Of a stretch of DNA of 44,467 nt, positions 1 through 10,389 are shown one piece after another. The notes under the pieces are model-generated. The model was given only the letters and a program-made list of their open reading frames with translations. It searched no databases and was not told the DNA's origin. The stretch spans positions 1-44,467 of the forward strand of contig NZ_JAQWSS010000037.1 in the NCBI RefSeq assembly GCF_029243085.1, written 5' to 3'. The stretch comes from Candidatus Thioglobus sp. GTDB taxonomy: Bacteria > Pseudomonadota > Gammaproteobacteria > PS1 > Pseudothioglobaceae. Made by a program: the position numbers and the translations under genes. The number at the start of each line of letters is the position of its first letter. Within the stretch, counting starts at the first letter, position 1.

Positions 1-81
1 TCAGCTCAATGGGAACACACCATTCTGGTTACTAAAGATGGCTATGAAATCCTCACACTAAGAGCTGAAGAGGATATCTAA
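1..81 (+). CDS. map: Methionine aminopeptidase, C-terminal fragment
   Basis: The window opens inside a plus-strand reading frame that gives 26 residues before a TAA stop. It contains SAQWEHTILVT, the conserved C-terminal segment of type I methionine aminopeptidase, where the Glu is a metal ligand. The enzyme removes the initiator Met from nascent cytosolic proteins. Only the C-terminus is visible, so start, length and upstream context cannot be judged. It is too short for the ORF track. The segment is diagnostic enough that the call is fairly safe. Confidence 0.8.
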   Translation, partial: SAQWEHTILVTKDGYEILTLRAEEDI

Positions 82-137
82 GCAGCTAGCTGCATGTGCT
101 AAAATAAGTGTTTTTTATTGTTGTATAAATCTAAGCG

Positions 138-734
138 TTGAAAAACCTAAGAAATTATTTTATCTCCGGCCTACTTTTTTGGATTCCATTAGGCTTAAGT
201 ATTGTCGTTATCAAGTTCTTTTTAGAGCTTGTTAATGACATTGTGCCGCCAGAATATTTACCCGAAGCCTTATTTAATCTAGGAAGCGCCATTCCTGGAT
301 CGGGCATTATTTGGGTAATACTCATCATTATGCTAACTGGTACATTAGTCAATAACTTTATTGGTCGCAGGCTAGTCCAACTATGGGAAAAACTCTTAGA
401 TAAGATTCCTGGATTCCGTGGTATTTATAAAGCTTTAAAACAACTCTCTGATACCGTTTTAAGCCCTTCTGGCAATAGTTTTAAAAAAGCACTACTAGTT
501 GAATATCCGCGCAAAGGTATGTGGACAATTGCCTTTCAAACAGGAGATTATCAGGGTGAAGTTGCAGATAAAATTGGCGAAGAAATTATTAATATCTATG
601 TTCCAACGACACCAAACCCAACCTCAGGATTTTTCATCATGCTACCAAAAAGCGAAGCAATCGAACTAGACATGAGTGTTGATGAAGCATTTAAACTTAT
701 TATCTCTACCGGCGTGGTAGAACCAAGCAAATAA
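138..734 (+). CDS. DUF502 family membrane protein
   Basis: This is a 198-residue protein of the DUF502 family, whose molecular role is unknown. Two hydrophobic segments are visible, at about residues 8-28 and 53-75. A soluble part follows with family-like stretches such as PGFRGIYKALKQ and the PTTPNPTSGF segment. The start is TTG, with no clear Shine-Dalgarno site upstream and no better in-frame ATG before the conserved N-terminus. It lies 15 bp upstream of aspS on the same strand, an arrangement common in gammaproteobacteria, so the two are probably co-transcribed. The family call is good; the function is open. Confidence 0.85.
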   Translation: MKNLRNYFISGLLFWIPLGLSIVVIKFFLELVNDIVPPEYLPEALFNLGSAIPGSGIIWVILIIMLTGTLVNNFIGRRLVQLWEKLLDKIPGFRGIYKALKQLSDTVLSPSGNSFKKALLVEYPRKGMWTIAFQTGDYQGEVADKIGEEIINIYVPTTPNPTSGFFIMLPKSEAIELDMSVDEAFKLIISTGVVEPSK

Positions 735-749
735 TCAAAAGGAAAAACT

Positions 750-2501
750 ATGAGAACAAATTATTGTGGCGAATTAAACAAAGAAAATATCGATCAAACG
801 GTTGAAATTTGTGGCTGGGTTAATCGCCGTCGTGACCATGGTGGCGTTATCTTCTTAGATATGCGTGATAAACGAGGTATTGCTCAAGTTGTTATTAACC
901 CTGATAATGCTGATTTTGCACTTGCTGAAACCATTCGAAATGAGTTTGTACTTAAAATTACAGGTGTTGTTATTGCTAGAGGTGAAGGCTTGGCCAACCC
1001 TAAGCTTGCTTCTGGCGATATTGAAATCGTAGCCAACAATATTGAAATTCTCAACGCTTCTAAACCGGTGCCATTCCAGATCGATGCGACTGACACCTCT
1101 GAAGAGGTTCGACTTAAGTATCGCTACCTTGATTTACGCAACGACGCGATGCAAAAACGCATGCGCCTACGTTCAAAAGTTACTCACTTTATGCGCGAGT
1201 TCATGGACGAGAATGATTTCCTAGATATTGAAACACCTTTTTTAACTAAAGCAACACCTGAAGGTGCGCGTGATTATTTAGTGCCTTCACGTACTCATCC
1301 AGGTGAGTTTTTCGCCCTGCCACAATCACCACAATTATTCAAACAATTGTTAATGATGTCAGGTTTTGAGCGTTACTATCAAATCGTTAAATGTTTCAGG
1401 GACGAAGACTTACGTGCTGATCGACAGCCAGAATTCACTCAACTGGATATTGAAACTTCATTTATGAATGAAGATGAAATTATGTCAATGATGGAGGAAA
1501 TGACACGTGGCATGTTTAAACATGCAATCGATGTTGATCTAGGTGACCAATTCCCTAGTATCACTTACGCAGATGCAATGCATCTATATGGCGTTGATCG
1601 TCCTGACATGCGTATTCCTATGAAAATGACTGACATGAATGAGCTAATGCAAGGCGTTGATTTTAAAGTATTCTCTGGTCCTGCGAGTAGTGATGACTCT
1701 CGTGTTGCTGCGCTACGCGTACCGGGTGGCGCTGCTATCAGTCGTAAGAAAATTGATAAATACACAAAATACGTTAGCATTTATGGCGCCAAAGGTTTGG
1801 CTTATATCAAACTAAATGAAGATGGTCCAGCATCGCCAATTTTGAAATTCTTAGGTGACGATGTTACCGCTAAAGTGATTGAAATGACTGGCGCACAAAC
1901 GGGTGATATTATTTTCTTTGGTGCTGATAAAACCAAAATTGTTAACGAGGCATTAGGTAACTTGCGTGAACAATTAGCAAAGGACATGGATTTATTTGAT
2001 AAAGAATGGGCGCCTATCTGGGTGGTTGATTTCCCAATGTTTGATCAAAATGATGATGGCTCATTAAGCGCCATTCACCATCCATTCACTGCGCCAAGTG
2101 TTGACGCTGAGACATTAGAAAAAACTGCTGCTAGTGCTTTATCAAGAGCTTACGATCTTGTTATTAATGGCTCTGAAGTGGGTGGTGGCTCTATTCGTAT
2201 TCACCAGGTTGCGATGCAACAAACAGTTTTGAAATTATTAGGCATTTCTGACGAAGAGGCGCAAGATAAATTTGGCTTCTTATTAAATGCACTTGAATAT
2301 GGCTGTCCACCTCATGGTGGCATGGCATTTGGTCTTGATCGTTTAGTGATGATCATGACAGGAAGTGACTCTATTCGTGATGTTATCGCCTTCCCTAAGA
2401 CGCAAACAGCTGCTTGTTTATTAACTGATGCACCTGCCGAAGTTCCAAGAAAAGTACTTCGTGAACTTAGCGTGCAAGTGAGCTTACCGAAAAAAGACTA
2501 A
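750..2501 (+). CDS. aspS: Aspartyl-tRNA synthetase, bacterial type
   Basis: This class II synthetase charges tRNA with aspartate in the cytosol. At 583 residues it has the usual bacterial length. An N-terminal OB-fold anticodon-binding domain ([12 protein letters not shown]) comes first. Motif 2 follows ([14 protein letters not shown], about residue 217), then an inserted GAD-type domain and motif 3 ([11 protein letters not shown], residue 528). An AAGGA ribosome-binding site precedes the ATG. Residue 30 is His, where the E. coli enzyme has Leu. His here is a feature reported for non-discriminating enzymes that also charge tRNA-Asn, so this one may be non-discriminating. It sits between the DUF502 gene and nadA in a plus-strand run. 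Confidence 0.97.
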   Translation: MRTNYCGELNKENIDQTVEICGWVNRRRDHGGVIFLDMRDKRGIAQVVINPDNADFALAETIRNEFVLKITGVVIARGEGLANPKLASGDIEIVANNIEILNASKPVPFQIDATDTSEEVRLKYRYLDLRNDAMQKRMRLRSKVTHFMREFMDENDFLDIETPFLTKATPEGARDYLVPSRTHPGEFFALPQSPQLFKQLLMMSGFERYYQIVKCFRDEDLRADRQPEFTQLDIETSFMNEDEIMSMMEEMTRGMFKHAIDVDLGDQFPSITYADAMHLYGVDRPDMRIPMKMTDMNELMQGVDFKVFSGPASSDDSRVAALRVPGGAAISRKKIDKYTKYVSIYGAKGLAYIKLNEDGPASPILKFLGDDVTAKVIEMTGAQTGDIIFFGADKTKIVNEALGNLREQLAKDMDLFDKEWAPIWVVDFPMFDQNDDGSLSAIHHPFTAPSVDAETLEKTAASALSRAYDLVINGSEVGGGSIRIHQVAMQQTVLKLLGISDEEAQDKFGFLLNALEYGCPPHGGMAFGLDRLVMIMTGSDSIRDVIAFPKTQTAACLLTDAPAEVPRKVLRELSVQVSLPKKD

Positions 2502-2506
2502 ATTTT

Positions 2507-3457
2507 GTGAGTAGTATTACTGATCAAATAAAGGCAGAGTTAAAAGCTAAGAATGCGGTTTTGGTAGCTCACTATTACGTGAGTGCTGAACTGCAAACTT
2601 TGGCAGAAGAATCTGGCGGAATTGTCTCAGATTCATTAGAGATGGCACGTTTTGGACAAAATTGTAATGCCGATACCATTGTGGTTGCTGGTGTTAAATT
2701 TATGGGTGAAACAGCTAAAATTCTATCTCCAGAGAAAACAGTACTAGTGCTTGACCAAGCTGCGACTTGCTCTTTAGACGAAGATTGTCCTATTGATGAT
2801 TTCTCAAAATTTTGTGATCAACACCCAGATCGCACTGTTGTCGTTTATGCCAATACCAGCGCTGCAGTTAAAGCGCGTGCAGATTGGGTTGTTACTTCAG
2901 GTAGTGCTCTTAAGGTAGTTAAACATCTTAAAGATCAAGGTGAGAAAATACTGTGGGCACCTGACAAACATTTAGGTAATTTTGTTAAAAATGAAACAGA
3001 TGCAGATATGCTACTTTGGCAAGGCTCATGTGTTGTGCATGAGCGTTTTAAGGCTGATGCACTTGCCAATCTCAAAGCGCACCACCCTAAAGCAGCAGTA
3101 TTGGTTCATCCTGAATCACCACAATCAGTGGTGGATTTAGCCGATGTTATCGGTTCAACTACCGCATTAATTAACGCTGTCAGAGATCGAGACGAGCAAA
3201 CTTTTATTATTGCTACAGATAACGGCATATTTCATAAAATGCACGAAGTTGCACCTGATAAAACATTAATCGAAGCACCAACGGCTGGCCAAGGTGCAGA
3301 TTGTGAATCATGTGCTCACTGTGAGTGGATGGCAATGAATACCTTGGATAATTGTCTTAGCACAATCAAAACTGGCAATAATGAAATAAAAATTGACGCT
3401 TCAATTAACCAGGAAGCTCAGATTTCTATACAAAAATTACTCGACTTTACCGCATAA
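2507..3457 (+). CDS. nadA: Quinolinate synthase A
   Basis: NadA condenses iminoaspartate with dihydroxyacetone phosphate to make quinolinate, the second step of de novo NAD synthesis. It carries an oxygen-sensitive [4Fe-4S] cluster. The 316-residue protein begins with the family segment [13 protein letters not shown]. It keeps the expected cysteines: one in [10 protein letters not shown], one in [11 protein letters not shown], and a C-terminal CESCAHC cluster. The start is GTG, five bases after the aspS stop, which implies co-transcription with aspS and perhaps translational coupling. No good Shine-Dalgarno site is visible. nadB and nadC are not in the window. Confidence 0.95.
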   Translation: MSSITDQIKAELKAKNAVLVAHYYVSAELQTLAEESGGIVSDSLEMARFGQNCNADTIVVAGVKFMGETAKILSPEKTVLVLDQAATCSLDEDCPIDDFSKFCDQHPDRTVVVYANTSAAVKARADWVVTSGSALKVVKHLKDQGEKILWAPDKHLGNFVKNETDADMLLWQGSCVVHERFKADALANLKAHHPKAAVLVHPESPQSVVDLADVIGSTTALINAVRDRDEQTFIIATDNGIFHKMHEVAPDKTLIEAPTAGQGADCESCAHCEWMAMNTLDNCLSTIKTGNNEIKIDASINQEAQISIQKLLDFTA

Positions 3458-3510
3458 AGATCACTCATAAAAGGTAAAATTCAACCCCTATATTCACCGG
3501 AGAAAACACC

Positions 3511-4254
3511 ATGGCAGGACATAGTAAATGGCACAATATTCAACATCGAAAAGGCGCACAAGATGCTAAACGTGGAAAAATTTTTACTAAACTCATTAAA
3601 GAGATAGTAATTGCCGCTAAATCTGGTGGCGGTGTCATTGAAAATAATCCAGGCCTGAGAATGGTTATCGATAAAGCTTTGGCAGCGAATATGAAGCGTG
3701 ACACCATTGAAAATGCAGTGAAACGTGGGTCAGGCGACTTAGAAGGTGAGAACTATGACGAGGTACGTTACGAAGGTTATGGATTAGCAGGTACAGCAAT
3801 TATGGTTGACACGTTAACAGACAACCGTAATCGTACGGTTGCAGATGTTCGCCATGCTTTTACTAAACATGGTGGCAATCTTGGTACTGATGGTTCAGTG
3901 TCCTATCTATTTACTAAACAAGGTTTTATTAGTTTTGCTGCAGGTAGTGATGAAGACCAGATTATGGAGGCGGCATTGGACGCAGGTGCAGATGACGTAG
4001 TCACTAACGATGATGGATCAATCGATGTACTTACTTCTCCAGAAGAGTTTTTTACTGTGAAAGATGCACTAACAGATGCCGGCTTGGAATGTGCTCACGC
4101 TGAGGTCACCATGGAGCCATCTACCCGTGTAGAACTAAATCTTCAAGATGCAGAAAAATTCATGAAATTGATTGATCGTTTAGAAGATCTTGATGATACA
4201 CAAGAGGTTTACCATAACGCTGATATCTCTGAAGAGGTCATGGCTCAATTATGA
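3511..4254 (+). CDS. yebC: YebC/PmpR family protein
   Basis: This 247-residue protein has the hallmark N-terminus [22 protein letters not shown] and matches the usual YebC length. The family was long annotated as DNA-binding transcriptional regulators; more recent work ties members to relief of ribosome stalling. The ATG follows a GGAGA site at 3499-3503. Its stop overlaps the purL start in an ATGA, so the two genes are probably coupled. In many gammaproteobacteria yebC is followed by ruvC; here purL takes that place. Family identity is certain, while the physiological role is not readable from sequence. Confidence 0.95.
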   Translation: MAGHSKWHNIQHRKGAQDAKRGKIFTKLIKEIVIAAKSGGGVIENNPGLRMVIDKALAANMKRDTIENAVKRGSGDLEGENYDEVRYEGYGLAGTAIMVDTLTDNRNRTVADVRHAFTKHGGNLGTDGSVSYLFTKQGFISFAAGSDEDQIMEAALDAGADDVVTNDDGSIDVLTSPEEFFTVKDALTDAGLECAHAEVTMEPSTRVELNLQDAEKFMKLIDRLEDLDDTQEVYHNADISEEVMAQL

Positions 4255-7200
4255 TTCATATTCATCAAGGTATAAGCGCATTAGGCGCTTTTAGAACTCA
4301 AGCTTTACAAGCTAAACTTAATCAGGCTCAACCTGACCTAACTCTTTTAGGCGCTGAGTTTATTCACTTGGCCGATCTTAACGAAAGTCTTGATCAAAAT
4401 AAAACAAACCAACTAGAACAATTATTATCTTATAGCGAAGTATTAACAATCTCTGGCGCTGCATCTTGTCTTATTATCATTCCAAGACTAGGTACTATTT
4501 CTCCTTGGTCTTCCAAAGCTACAGATATTATGCACTTGTGTGATATGCCTCAAATTAATCGTATTGAGCGCGCTATTGTCTATCATTTTGATACTGAAAT
4601 AACCAACCGATCAGCTGTATTAGCCTGTGTGATGGACAAAATGACAGAATCAGAGCTAGCTAGTATTGATGATGCACACAGTGTGTTTGCTAATTTTGAA
4701 CCTCGAGTATTTTCTAGTGTTGATATTCTAACTCAAGGCAAAGTAGCGCTTGAAAAAACTAATACTGAATTAGGTCTAGCATTATCGACCGGTGAAATTG
4801 ATTATCTAGTTGATAGCTTTACTAAACTAGAGCGCAACCCAACAGATATTGAACTCATGATGTTTGCTCAAGCAAATTCAGAGCATTGTCGTCATAAAAT
4901 TTTTAACGCTGATTGGAAAATTGATGATACTGAACAAGCCAAAAGTTTGTTTGCTATGATTCGAAACACCTATCACAAGCACCCTGAAGGGTTGCTTAGC
5001 GTCTATTCAGACAACTCTGCAGTGATGGCTGGGTACGAAGGTGAGCGTTTTTATGCTGACAAAACAGGTAAGTACGTCAGCTCAAATGAACATAGAGCTA
5101 TTTTAATGAAAGTAGAAACTCACAACCACCCTACTGCTATTGCGCCACACCCAGGTGCAGCAACTGGCTCTGGTGGTGAAATTCGTGATGAAGGCGCTAC
5201 TGGTCAAGGTTCAAAACCTAAAGTTGGTTTATGCGGCTTTAGTGTCTCTAATTTAAAGATTAACGGCGCTACTCAGCCATGGGAAGTAGATCATGGCAAA
5301 CCATCTCAAATTGTATCGGCTCTTGACATTATGCTTGAAGGCCCGATTGGCGCAGCTGCTTTTAACAATGAATTTGGCCGTCCAAATACGCTAGGCTATT
5401 TCCGTAGCTATGAACAACAAACACCAGATGGTGATGTTCGTGGCTATCATAAGCCAATTATGCTTGCAGGCGGACTTGGTCATATTCAAGAACAGCATAT
5501 TAAAAAAGGTGAAATTCCAGTCGGTAGTAAGATCATTGTTTTAGGCGGTCCAGCAATGTTGATCGGTCTTGGTGGTGGCGCTGCTTCTAGTATTAAGAGT
5601 GGTGAACAAAGCGAAGATTTAGATTTTGCTTCTGTACAACGTGCCAACCCTGAAATGGAAAGACGCGCACAAGAAGTGATTGACCGTTGTGCTAATCTTG
5701 GCAATGACAATCCAATTATTTCCATTCATGACATTGGTGCCGGTGGCTTATCAAACGGCCTACCAGAATTGGTTAATGATTCAGGTCGTGGTGGTCGTTT
5801 TGAGTTGCGTAATATTCCTAATGATGACAACCAAATGTCACCGCTTGAAATTTGGTGCAACGAATCTCAAGAACGCTACGTCCTTGCTATCGCCCCATCT
5901 AGCTTGGCATTATTTAGCGATATTTGTCAACGTGAACGCGCTCCATTTGCAGTGTTGGGTGAGTCAACCAAAGAACAAGAGTTGGTTTTAAGCGATGAAT
6001 TATTTGCAGATACGCCTATTGATATGCCAATGTCTGTACTATTGGGCAATCCACCAAAAACCAACATTAATGCTGTCACACATGACATAGATCTTAGTCC
6101 ATTAGATGTTAGCGACATTCAACTTGATGATGCCATCACTCGAGTATTACAATTGCCAACCGTTGCAAGTAAAAATTTCTTAATCACTATTGGTGATCGA
6201 AGTGTTACTGGTATGGTTGCTCGAGATCAGTTTGTTGGCCCTTGGCAAGTGCCAGTGGCTGACTGTGCAATTTCCATCTCTGATTATGTTGGCTATAAAG
6301 GTGAAGTTATGTCCTTAGGTGAGCGCACTCCGCTTGCTTTGTGTGATGCAAATTCAGCTGCGCGTATGACTATTGGTGAAGCATTAACCAATATGCTAGG
6401 TGGTTACGTTGCAGATATTCACGATATTAGCTTAAGCGCTAATTGGATGAGTGCCAGTGGGCATAAAGGTGAAGACGCCAAATTATTTGCTGCTGTTAAA
6501 GCAGTTGGTATGGATTTGTGTCCTGAACTTGGGTTAACTGTCCCTGTGGGTAAAGACTCTATGAGTATGAAAAGCTCTTGGAATGAGAATGGTGAAGATA
6601 AGTCGGTTACCTCGCCCTTATCTTTAATTATCACCGCTTTTGCAAAAACCCCTGATGTTAGACTACAACAAACCCCACTACTTGATACAGATGCAGAATC
6701 TGAATTATTATTGATCGACTTAGGCTTTGGCCAAAATAGAATGGGTGGCTCATGTTTGGCACAAGTTTATAATCAAGTTGGTGACATTGCGCCAAATTTG
6801 GATGATAGTGCCATATTTAAATCATTCTTTACAGTCATTAACCAATTGAATAAAGACGGCTTAATTAGTGCTTATCATGATCGAAGTGATGGTGGTGTTA
6901 TAACAACATTACTAGAAATGGCATTTGCATCACATTGCGGATTAACCATTTCAACGGATGGCAATATTGAGCATTTATTTAATGAGGAACTTGGCTGCGT
7001 TATTCAGGTGAAATCTGAACATAAGCAAATAGTTAGTGATACTCTAGCCACTGCAGGACTTAAATCTTGTACACAATCAATTGCAACTATTAACAACTTA
7101 GATACAATTGAAATTATTGCCAATGGGCAAGTAATTTACACGCAACCGCGTGCTAAGCTACACACACTTTGGTCATCAACGTCATATGAAATTGCCAAGT

Positions 7201-8081
7201 TACGAGATAATCCAGATTGCGCCCAACAAGAATTTGATGCGATCAGTCAGACTTCTAATGGCATACTATCTGACTTAAGCTTTGATATTGATCAATCAGT
7301 TGTTACCCCTTATATCAAAACTAATATCAAGCCAAAGATTGCCATCCTTAGAGAACAAGGTATTAATGGCCAAGTAGAGATGGGTGCTGCCTTTAACAAG
7401 GCAGAATTTGATGCCATTGACGTACATATGAGTGACATCCTTTCTGGACGCTTATCTTTAGATGAATTTAAAGGCTTGGTTGCTTGTGGCGGTTTCTCCT
7501 ATGGTGATGTACTAGGCGCAGGTAGAGGTTGGGCAAGTTCGATTCTTTATAATACACATGCCAAAGATGAATTCGAAGCTTTCTTTAATCGAGAAGATAG
7601 TTTTGCTTTAGGTGTATGTAATGGATGCCAGATGATTTCAAACTTATCTGAGATAATTCCAGGTGCACAAAATTGGCCTAGCTTTAATCGCAACCTATCA
7701 GAGCAATTTGAGGCGCGCTTTTCAAGTGTTAAGATTGGCGAATCTAATTCAATTTTCTTAAAAGACATGATTGGCTCAACCATACCAATTGCAATTGCTC
7801 ACGGCGAAGGTAGAGCATCATTTGGAAATGGTGAAGCGAATAATATCGCTTTGCAGTATGTGGATCACAGTGGTGCCATCACCAAAACTTACCCACACAA
7901 TCCAAATGGATCTGACCAGGGTGTTGCTGGCGTTACCAATGACTCTGGGCGTGTTACTATTATGATGCCACATCCTGAGCGTGTCTTTAGAGCGGTACAA
8001 CACTCACACCATCCAAAAGATTGGGATGAGCGCAGTCCATGGATGAGAATGTTTGAAAATGCTAGAGCTTGGGTTGACTGA
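4251..8081 (+). CDS. purL: Phosphoribosylformylglycinamidine synthase
   Basis: PurL converts FGAR, ATP and glutamine to FGAM in purine synthesis. At 1276 residues this is the large single-chain proteobacterial form, with N-terminal PurS-like, two synthetase and C-terminal glutaminase domains. Synthetase motifs include [11 protein letters not shown] and [11 protein letters not shown] with the glycine-rich segments after it. The glutaminase nucleophile is Cys1123 in GVCNGCQM, and the His/Glu pair sits in PHPERVFR. The start overlaps yebC by four bases. A hairpin just past the stop probably ends the transcript. No truncation or missing catalytic residue was seen. Confidence 0.98.
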   Translation: MIHIHQGISALGAFRTQALQAKLNQAQPDLTLLGAEFIHLADLNESLDQNKTNQLEQLLSYSEVLTISGAASCLIIIPRLGTISPWSSKATDIMHLCDMPQINRIERAIVYHFDTEITNRSAVLACVMDKMTESELASIDDAHSVFANFEPRVFSSVDILTQGKVALEKTNTELGLALSTGEIDYLVDSFTKLERNPTDIELMMFAQANSEHCRHKIFNADWKIDDTEQAKSLFAMIRNTYHKHPEGLLSVYSDNSAVMAGYEGERFYADKTGKYVSSNEHRAILMKVETHNHPTAIAPHPGAATGSGGEIRDEGATGQGSKPKVGLCGFSVSNLKINGATQPWEVDHGKPSQIVSALDIMLEGPIGAAAFNNEFGRPNTLGYFRSYEQQTPDGDVRGYHKPIMLAGGLGHIQEQHIKKGEIPVGSKIIVLGGPAMLIGLGGGAASSIKSGEQSEDLDFASVQRANPEMERRAQEVIDRCANLGNDNPIISIHDIGAGGLSNGLPELVNDSGRGGRFELRNIPNDDNQMSPLEIWCNESQERYVLAIAPSSLALFSDICQRERAPFAVLGESTKEQELVLSDELFADTPIDMPMSVLLGNPPKTNINAVTHDIDLSPLDVSDIQLDDAITRVLQLPTVASKNFLITIGDRSVTGMVARDQFVGPWQVPVADCAISISDYVGYKGEVMSLGERTPLALCDANSAARMTIGEALTNMLGGYVADIHDISLSANWMSASGHKGEDAKLFAAVKAVGMDLCPELGLTVPVGKDSMSMKSSWNENGEDKSVTSPLSLIITAFAKTPDVRLQQTPLLDTDAESELLLIDLGFGQNRMGGSCLAQVYNQVGDIAPNLDDSAIFKSFFTVINQLNKDGLISAYHDRSDGGVITTLLEMAFASHCGLTISTDGNIEHLFNEELGCVIQVKSEHKQIVSDTLATAGLKSCTQSIATINNLDTIEIIANGQVIYTQPRAKLHTLWSSTSYEIAKLRDNPDCAQQEFDAISQTSNGILSDLSFDIDQSVVTPYIKTNIKPKIAILREQGINGQVEMGAAFNKAEFDAIDVHMSDILSGRLSLDEFKGLVACGGFSYGDVLGAGRGWASSILYNTHAKDEFEAFFNREDSFALGVCNGCQMISNLSEIIPGAQNWPSFNRNLSEQFEARFSSVKIGESNSIFLKDMIGSTIPIAIAHGEGRASFGNGEANNIALQYVDHSGAITKTYPHNPNGSDQGVAGVTNDSGRVTIMMPHPERVFRAVQHSHHPKDWDERSPWMRMFENARAWVD

Positions 8082-8108
8082 TATTCAAGTTAATTAATTC
8101 AAAAAATG

Positions 8109-8130
8109 AAGGTCGCCATTATGCGACCTT
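8109..8130. terminator. Bidirectional hairpin terminator, purL / ytoQ-like gene
   Basis: AAGGTCGC and GCGACCTT form a perfect 8-bp stem around the loop CATTAT, between two convergent genes. T residues follow on the plus strand (TTTT), and an A-run upstream gives a T-run on the minus strand. The hairpin can therefore serve both directions. It is the only structure in the 55-bp gap. Confidence 0.75.
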
Positions 8131-8136
8131 TTAAAC

Positions 8137-8580
8137 TTACTCTTTGGTAAGTACATATTTTAGAATCTCAATAACTTGCTCTGGTGTAGTTGCCCACGCC
8201 ATTGCCGATCCGTCAACTTCCTTCAACGGGTGCACTATATTTTCATCATGAAGAGTGATGTAAGGCTTGTCTAATGCAGAACAATACCCAGCATCAAATG
8301 CTGCATTCCATTGTTTATACTTGTCACCAAAACGTACTACAGCAACATCGCAATTTTTAATCAGGGTTTTTGTGCGTATTGCATTAACTTTTGCGGATTT
8401 GTGATCGCGCCAATAATTAACATTTTCTGCACCAAGCATATCACCTGCTGCATCGCTAGACTCATGATCTGTGACAGCAGATGTAAAGACAATCGATAAA
8501 TTATGTGCAGCACACCCATCTTTTAAGCGCTGTCTCCAGTCTGTGTGTATTTCACCCGAAAGGTATACGTTTAAATCCAT
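8137..8580 (-). CDS. ytoQ: YtoQ family protein
   Basis: This 147-residue protein begins MDLNVYLSGEIHTDWR and resembles the YtoQ family, related in fold to nucleoside 2-deoxyribosyltransferases. YLSGEIH at the N-terminus and the later DVAVVRFGDKYKQWNAAFDAG segment look like the nucleotide-binding and active-site parts of that fold. The substrate is unknown, and I do not claim deoxyribosyltransferase activity. An AGGA site precedes the ATG at a reasonable distance. It converges on purL and diverges from the metallopeptidase gene across a 162-bp gap that probably holds both promoters, though none stands out there. Confidence 0.75.
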   Translation of the reverse strand: MDLNVYLSGEIHTDWRQRLKDGCAAHNLSIVFTSAVTDHESSDAAGDMLGAENVNYWRDHKSAKVNAIRTKTLIKNCDVAVVRFGDKYKQWNAAFDAGYCSALDKPYITLHDENIVHPLKEVDGSAMAWATTPEQVIEILKYVLTKE

Positions 8581-8742
8581 GTTTAATTCCTATGTTGATA
8601 ATAAAAAGATAGAAGTTTACGTCAAAATTAGAATAACTCTAACCTAGTTCGCTACTGCTTTAACTTGATATGATTATTTAAAGTTGCTAGTTTATTAAAA
8701 TATTAGAGAAACAGGAATATTGAATCAGGTTAAATAGTAACC

Positions 8743-9393
8743 ATGGACTATCAACTTATTCGCTCAAAACGTAAAACTTTGAGTTTACAAATCAATACTA
8801 AAGCAGAGCTCATTATTCGCTCTCCAAAAAACCTCTCTATTAAGGAAATAGAATCTTTTGTAAATGATAAATCTGAATGGATAAAGAAAAAACAACGGAC
8901 TATTCAATCAAAAATAATACCATCACCAAATTACATGGAAGAGGAGTGCTTCTTATATCTGGGCAATCAATATCCGTTAATTCACAACACTAACCAAACA
9001 TCCAGCCTCCACTTTGATGGCAAGATGTTTAGCCTAAAAGGTGATGGATTATCAGCATTTCACACTTGGTATAAAACCACTTTTGAGAAAGTTGCCTTGC
9101 CAAGATTGGATTATTACGCTCAACTTCATCAACTAAACTATCAACAAGTTAGGATTAAGGCGCAAAAAACACTTTGGGGCTCATGCTCTGCAGTTAATAA
9201 TATCAATCTTAATTATCTACTCATTCAAGCACCCATGAGTGTGATTGATTATGTCATTGTGCATGAGTTGGCGCACATTAAACACAAAAATCATTCGAAA
9301 CATTTCTGGAGTTTTGTCAGTCAGATGCTCCCAAACTATAAAGCCAGCAAATGCTGGCTTCAAGAAAATGGCCATAAGTTAAAAAACTTATAG
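8743..9393 (+). CDS. YgjP-like (DUF45/M48-type) metallopeptidase
   Basis: This 216-residue protein has the layout of the YgjP-like family. The N-terminus is beta-rich and starts with RSKRKTLSLQI. The C-terminal zinc site is VHELAHIKHKNHSKHFW, an HExxH motif followed by the conserved downstream His. The segment TLWGSCSAVNNINLN just before the zinc site is also typical. Members are often called M48-family or SprT-like metallopeptidases, and their substrates are poorly known. No signal peptide or membrane segment is present, so it should be cytosolic. It ends 19 bp from the convergent grxD. Confidence 0.85.
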   Translation: MDYQLIRSKRKTLSLQINTKAELIIRSPKNLSIKEIESFVNDKSEWIKKKQRTIQSKIIPSPNYMEEECFLYLGNQYPLIHNTNQTSSLHFDGKMFSLKGDGLSAFHTWYKTTFEKVALPRLDYYAQLHQLNYQQVRIKAQKTLWGSCSAVNNINLNYLLIQAPMSVIDYVIVHELAHIKHKNHSKHFWSFVSQMLPNYKASKCWLQENGHKLKNL

Positions 9394-9412
9394 CGAAATT
9401 AGTTTAACTGAT

Positions 9413-9742
9413 TTATTTATTGTTAAACTTTGAAGATGCTTCTTCCATAGCAACCTTTAACGTTCCCATTTGCGACATTTCAACAATAATATCACCTCCA
9501 CCTACTAATTCAGAATTGAAATAGATTTGTGGAAAAGTTGGCCAATCTTGGAATGCCGGTAAGTTTTGCATAACTTCTTGGTCTTCAAAGATATTAACAT
9601 AAGCAAATTCTACGCCAGTTGAAGCAAGAGTTTGTGCAGCTGTTGCTGAAAATCCACATTGTGGAAATTGTGGTGTACCTTTCATATACAAAACAATCGG
9701 TGCACTATCAACTTGCGCTTGAATTCTTTCCATTATTTCCAT
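9413..9742 (-). CDS. grxD: Monothiol glutaredoxin, GrxD type
   Basis: A 109-residue monothiol glutaredoxin with the CGFS active site (PQFPQCGFSATAAQ). This family binds a [2Fe-2S] cluster with glutathione and delivers it to target proteins in the cytosol. Other family features are the WPTFPQIY segment with its cis-Pro and the GGGDI glutathione-binding motif. An AAAGGAG site lies six bases before the ATG. A second in-frame ATG three codons later (MERIQ) is possible but less well placed. It lies 56 bp downstream of the small methyltransferase gene on the same strand. Confidence 0.95.
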   Translation of the reverse strand: MEIMERIQAQVDSAPIVLYMKGTPQFPQCGFSATAAQTLASTGVEFAYVNIFEDQEVMQNLPAFQDWPTFPQIYFNSELVGGGDIIVEMSQMGTLKVAMEEASSKFNNK

Positions 9743-9798
9743 TACTTACTCCTTTATATGTGCGTAAAAGTTTAGTATTTTACTCTTATATTATGATT

Positions 9799-10389
9799 TT
9801 ATTGTTTAATTGCCTGAGCAATTGTGTATTTTGATCCTTGTTTTAATTTTTTATAATTACCAAAAACCGATTTAAAGTTATCTTTAATAAAATGCCTTAA
9901 ACCATTAATTGTGACAAAAGTAATGGTTCCACCTGGTTTTAAAGCGTCATATGCATCATACAATATAATACTTAATTGTTCTCTACCCACTTTAGCAGGG
10001 ACATTTGACAACACCTGATCAAAATAATTACTCTTACCAACTGCAGAAAATGCATCGGAGAGGTAAGCTTGAGCATTATCAATGTGGTTAAGCTTGGCAT
10101 TTGCATTAGATAATTCGATAGCAATAAAATCTTTATCTACCATATGCACCTCTCCTCTAGGGCATGACTTGGCCACACTTAAGCCTATAGGACCATAACC
10201 GCAACCTAAATCTAAACATTTGTCATCTGTTGCGATATCAAGATATTTCATAAACATGACTGTACCATCATCAATGGCTCTTGGGCTAAATACACCCCAG
10301 CGTGTTTTAAGAGTTAAATCATGGCCTAATAAGTTGGCTTGAATGTTGAGTTCTTGTTTTAGTTTAGGAATATCTTGTCTGGTAAACAT
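9799..10389 (-). CDS. Small class I SAM-dependent methyltransferase, RsmC-like
   Basis: This 196-residue protein has a Rossmann SAM-binding core: motif I is LDLGCGYGPIGLSVA and the acidic post-motif is MVDKD. It resembles the small 'MTS domain' methyltransferases related to the rRNA guanine methyltransferases RsmC and RlmG. The usual catalytic NPPF/Y motif reads SNVPAKVG here, so the target base or even the nucleic-acid target is uncertain. There is no extra RNA-binding domain. The ATG overlaps the trhO stop (TAATG), which points to translational coupling with trhO. Confidence 0.75.
   Translation of the reverse strand: MFTRQDIPKLKQELNIQANLLGHDLTLKTRWGVFSPRAIDDGTVMFMKYLDIATDDKCLDLGCGYGPIGLSVAKSCPRGEVHMVDKDFIAIELSNANAKLNHIDNAQAYLSDAFSAVGKSNYFDQVLSNVPAKVGREQLSIILYDAYDALKPGGTITFVTINGLRHFIKDNFKSVFGNYKKLKQGSKYTIAQAIKQ

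Noticed and set aside
82-93. Perfect palindrome GCAGCTAGCTGC just after map
   Set aside because: As a hairpin it would have a two-base loop and no T-run follows, so it is not a convincing terminator, and no operator is known to fit.
3485-3493. CCCCTATAT before yebC, like a sigma-32 -10 box
   Set aside because: No CTTGAAA-like -35 lies 11-16 bases upstream, unlike at dnaK.
5680-5991. 103-residue plus-strand ORF inside purL
   Set aside because: An out-of-frame shadow of the intact purL frame, with no start signal.
8581-8742. Longest gene-free gap, checked for small RNA or promoters
   Set aside because: AT-rich with only weak promoter-like boxes; no hairpin-plus-T-run or open frame worth reporting.
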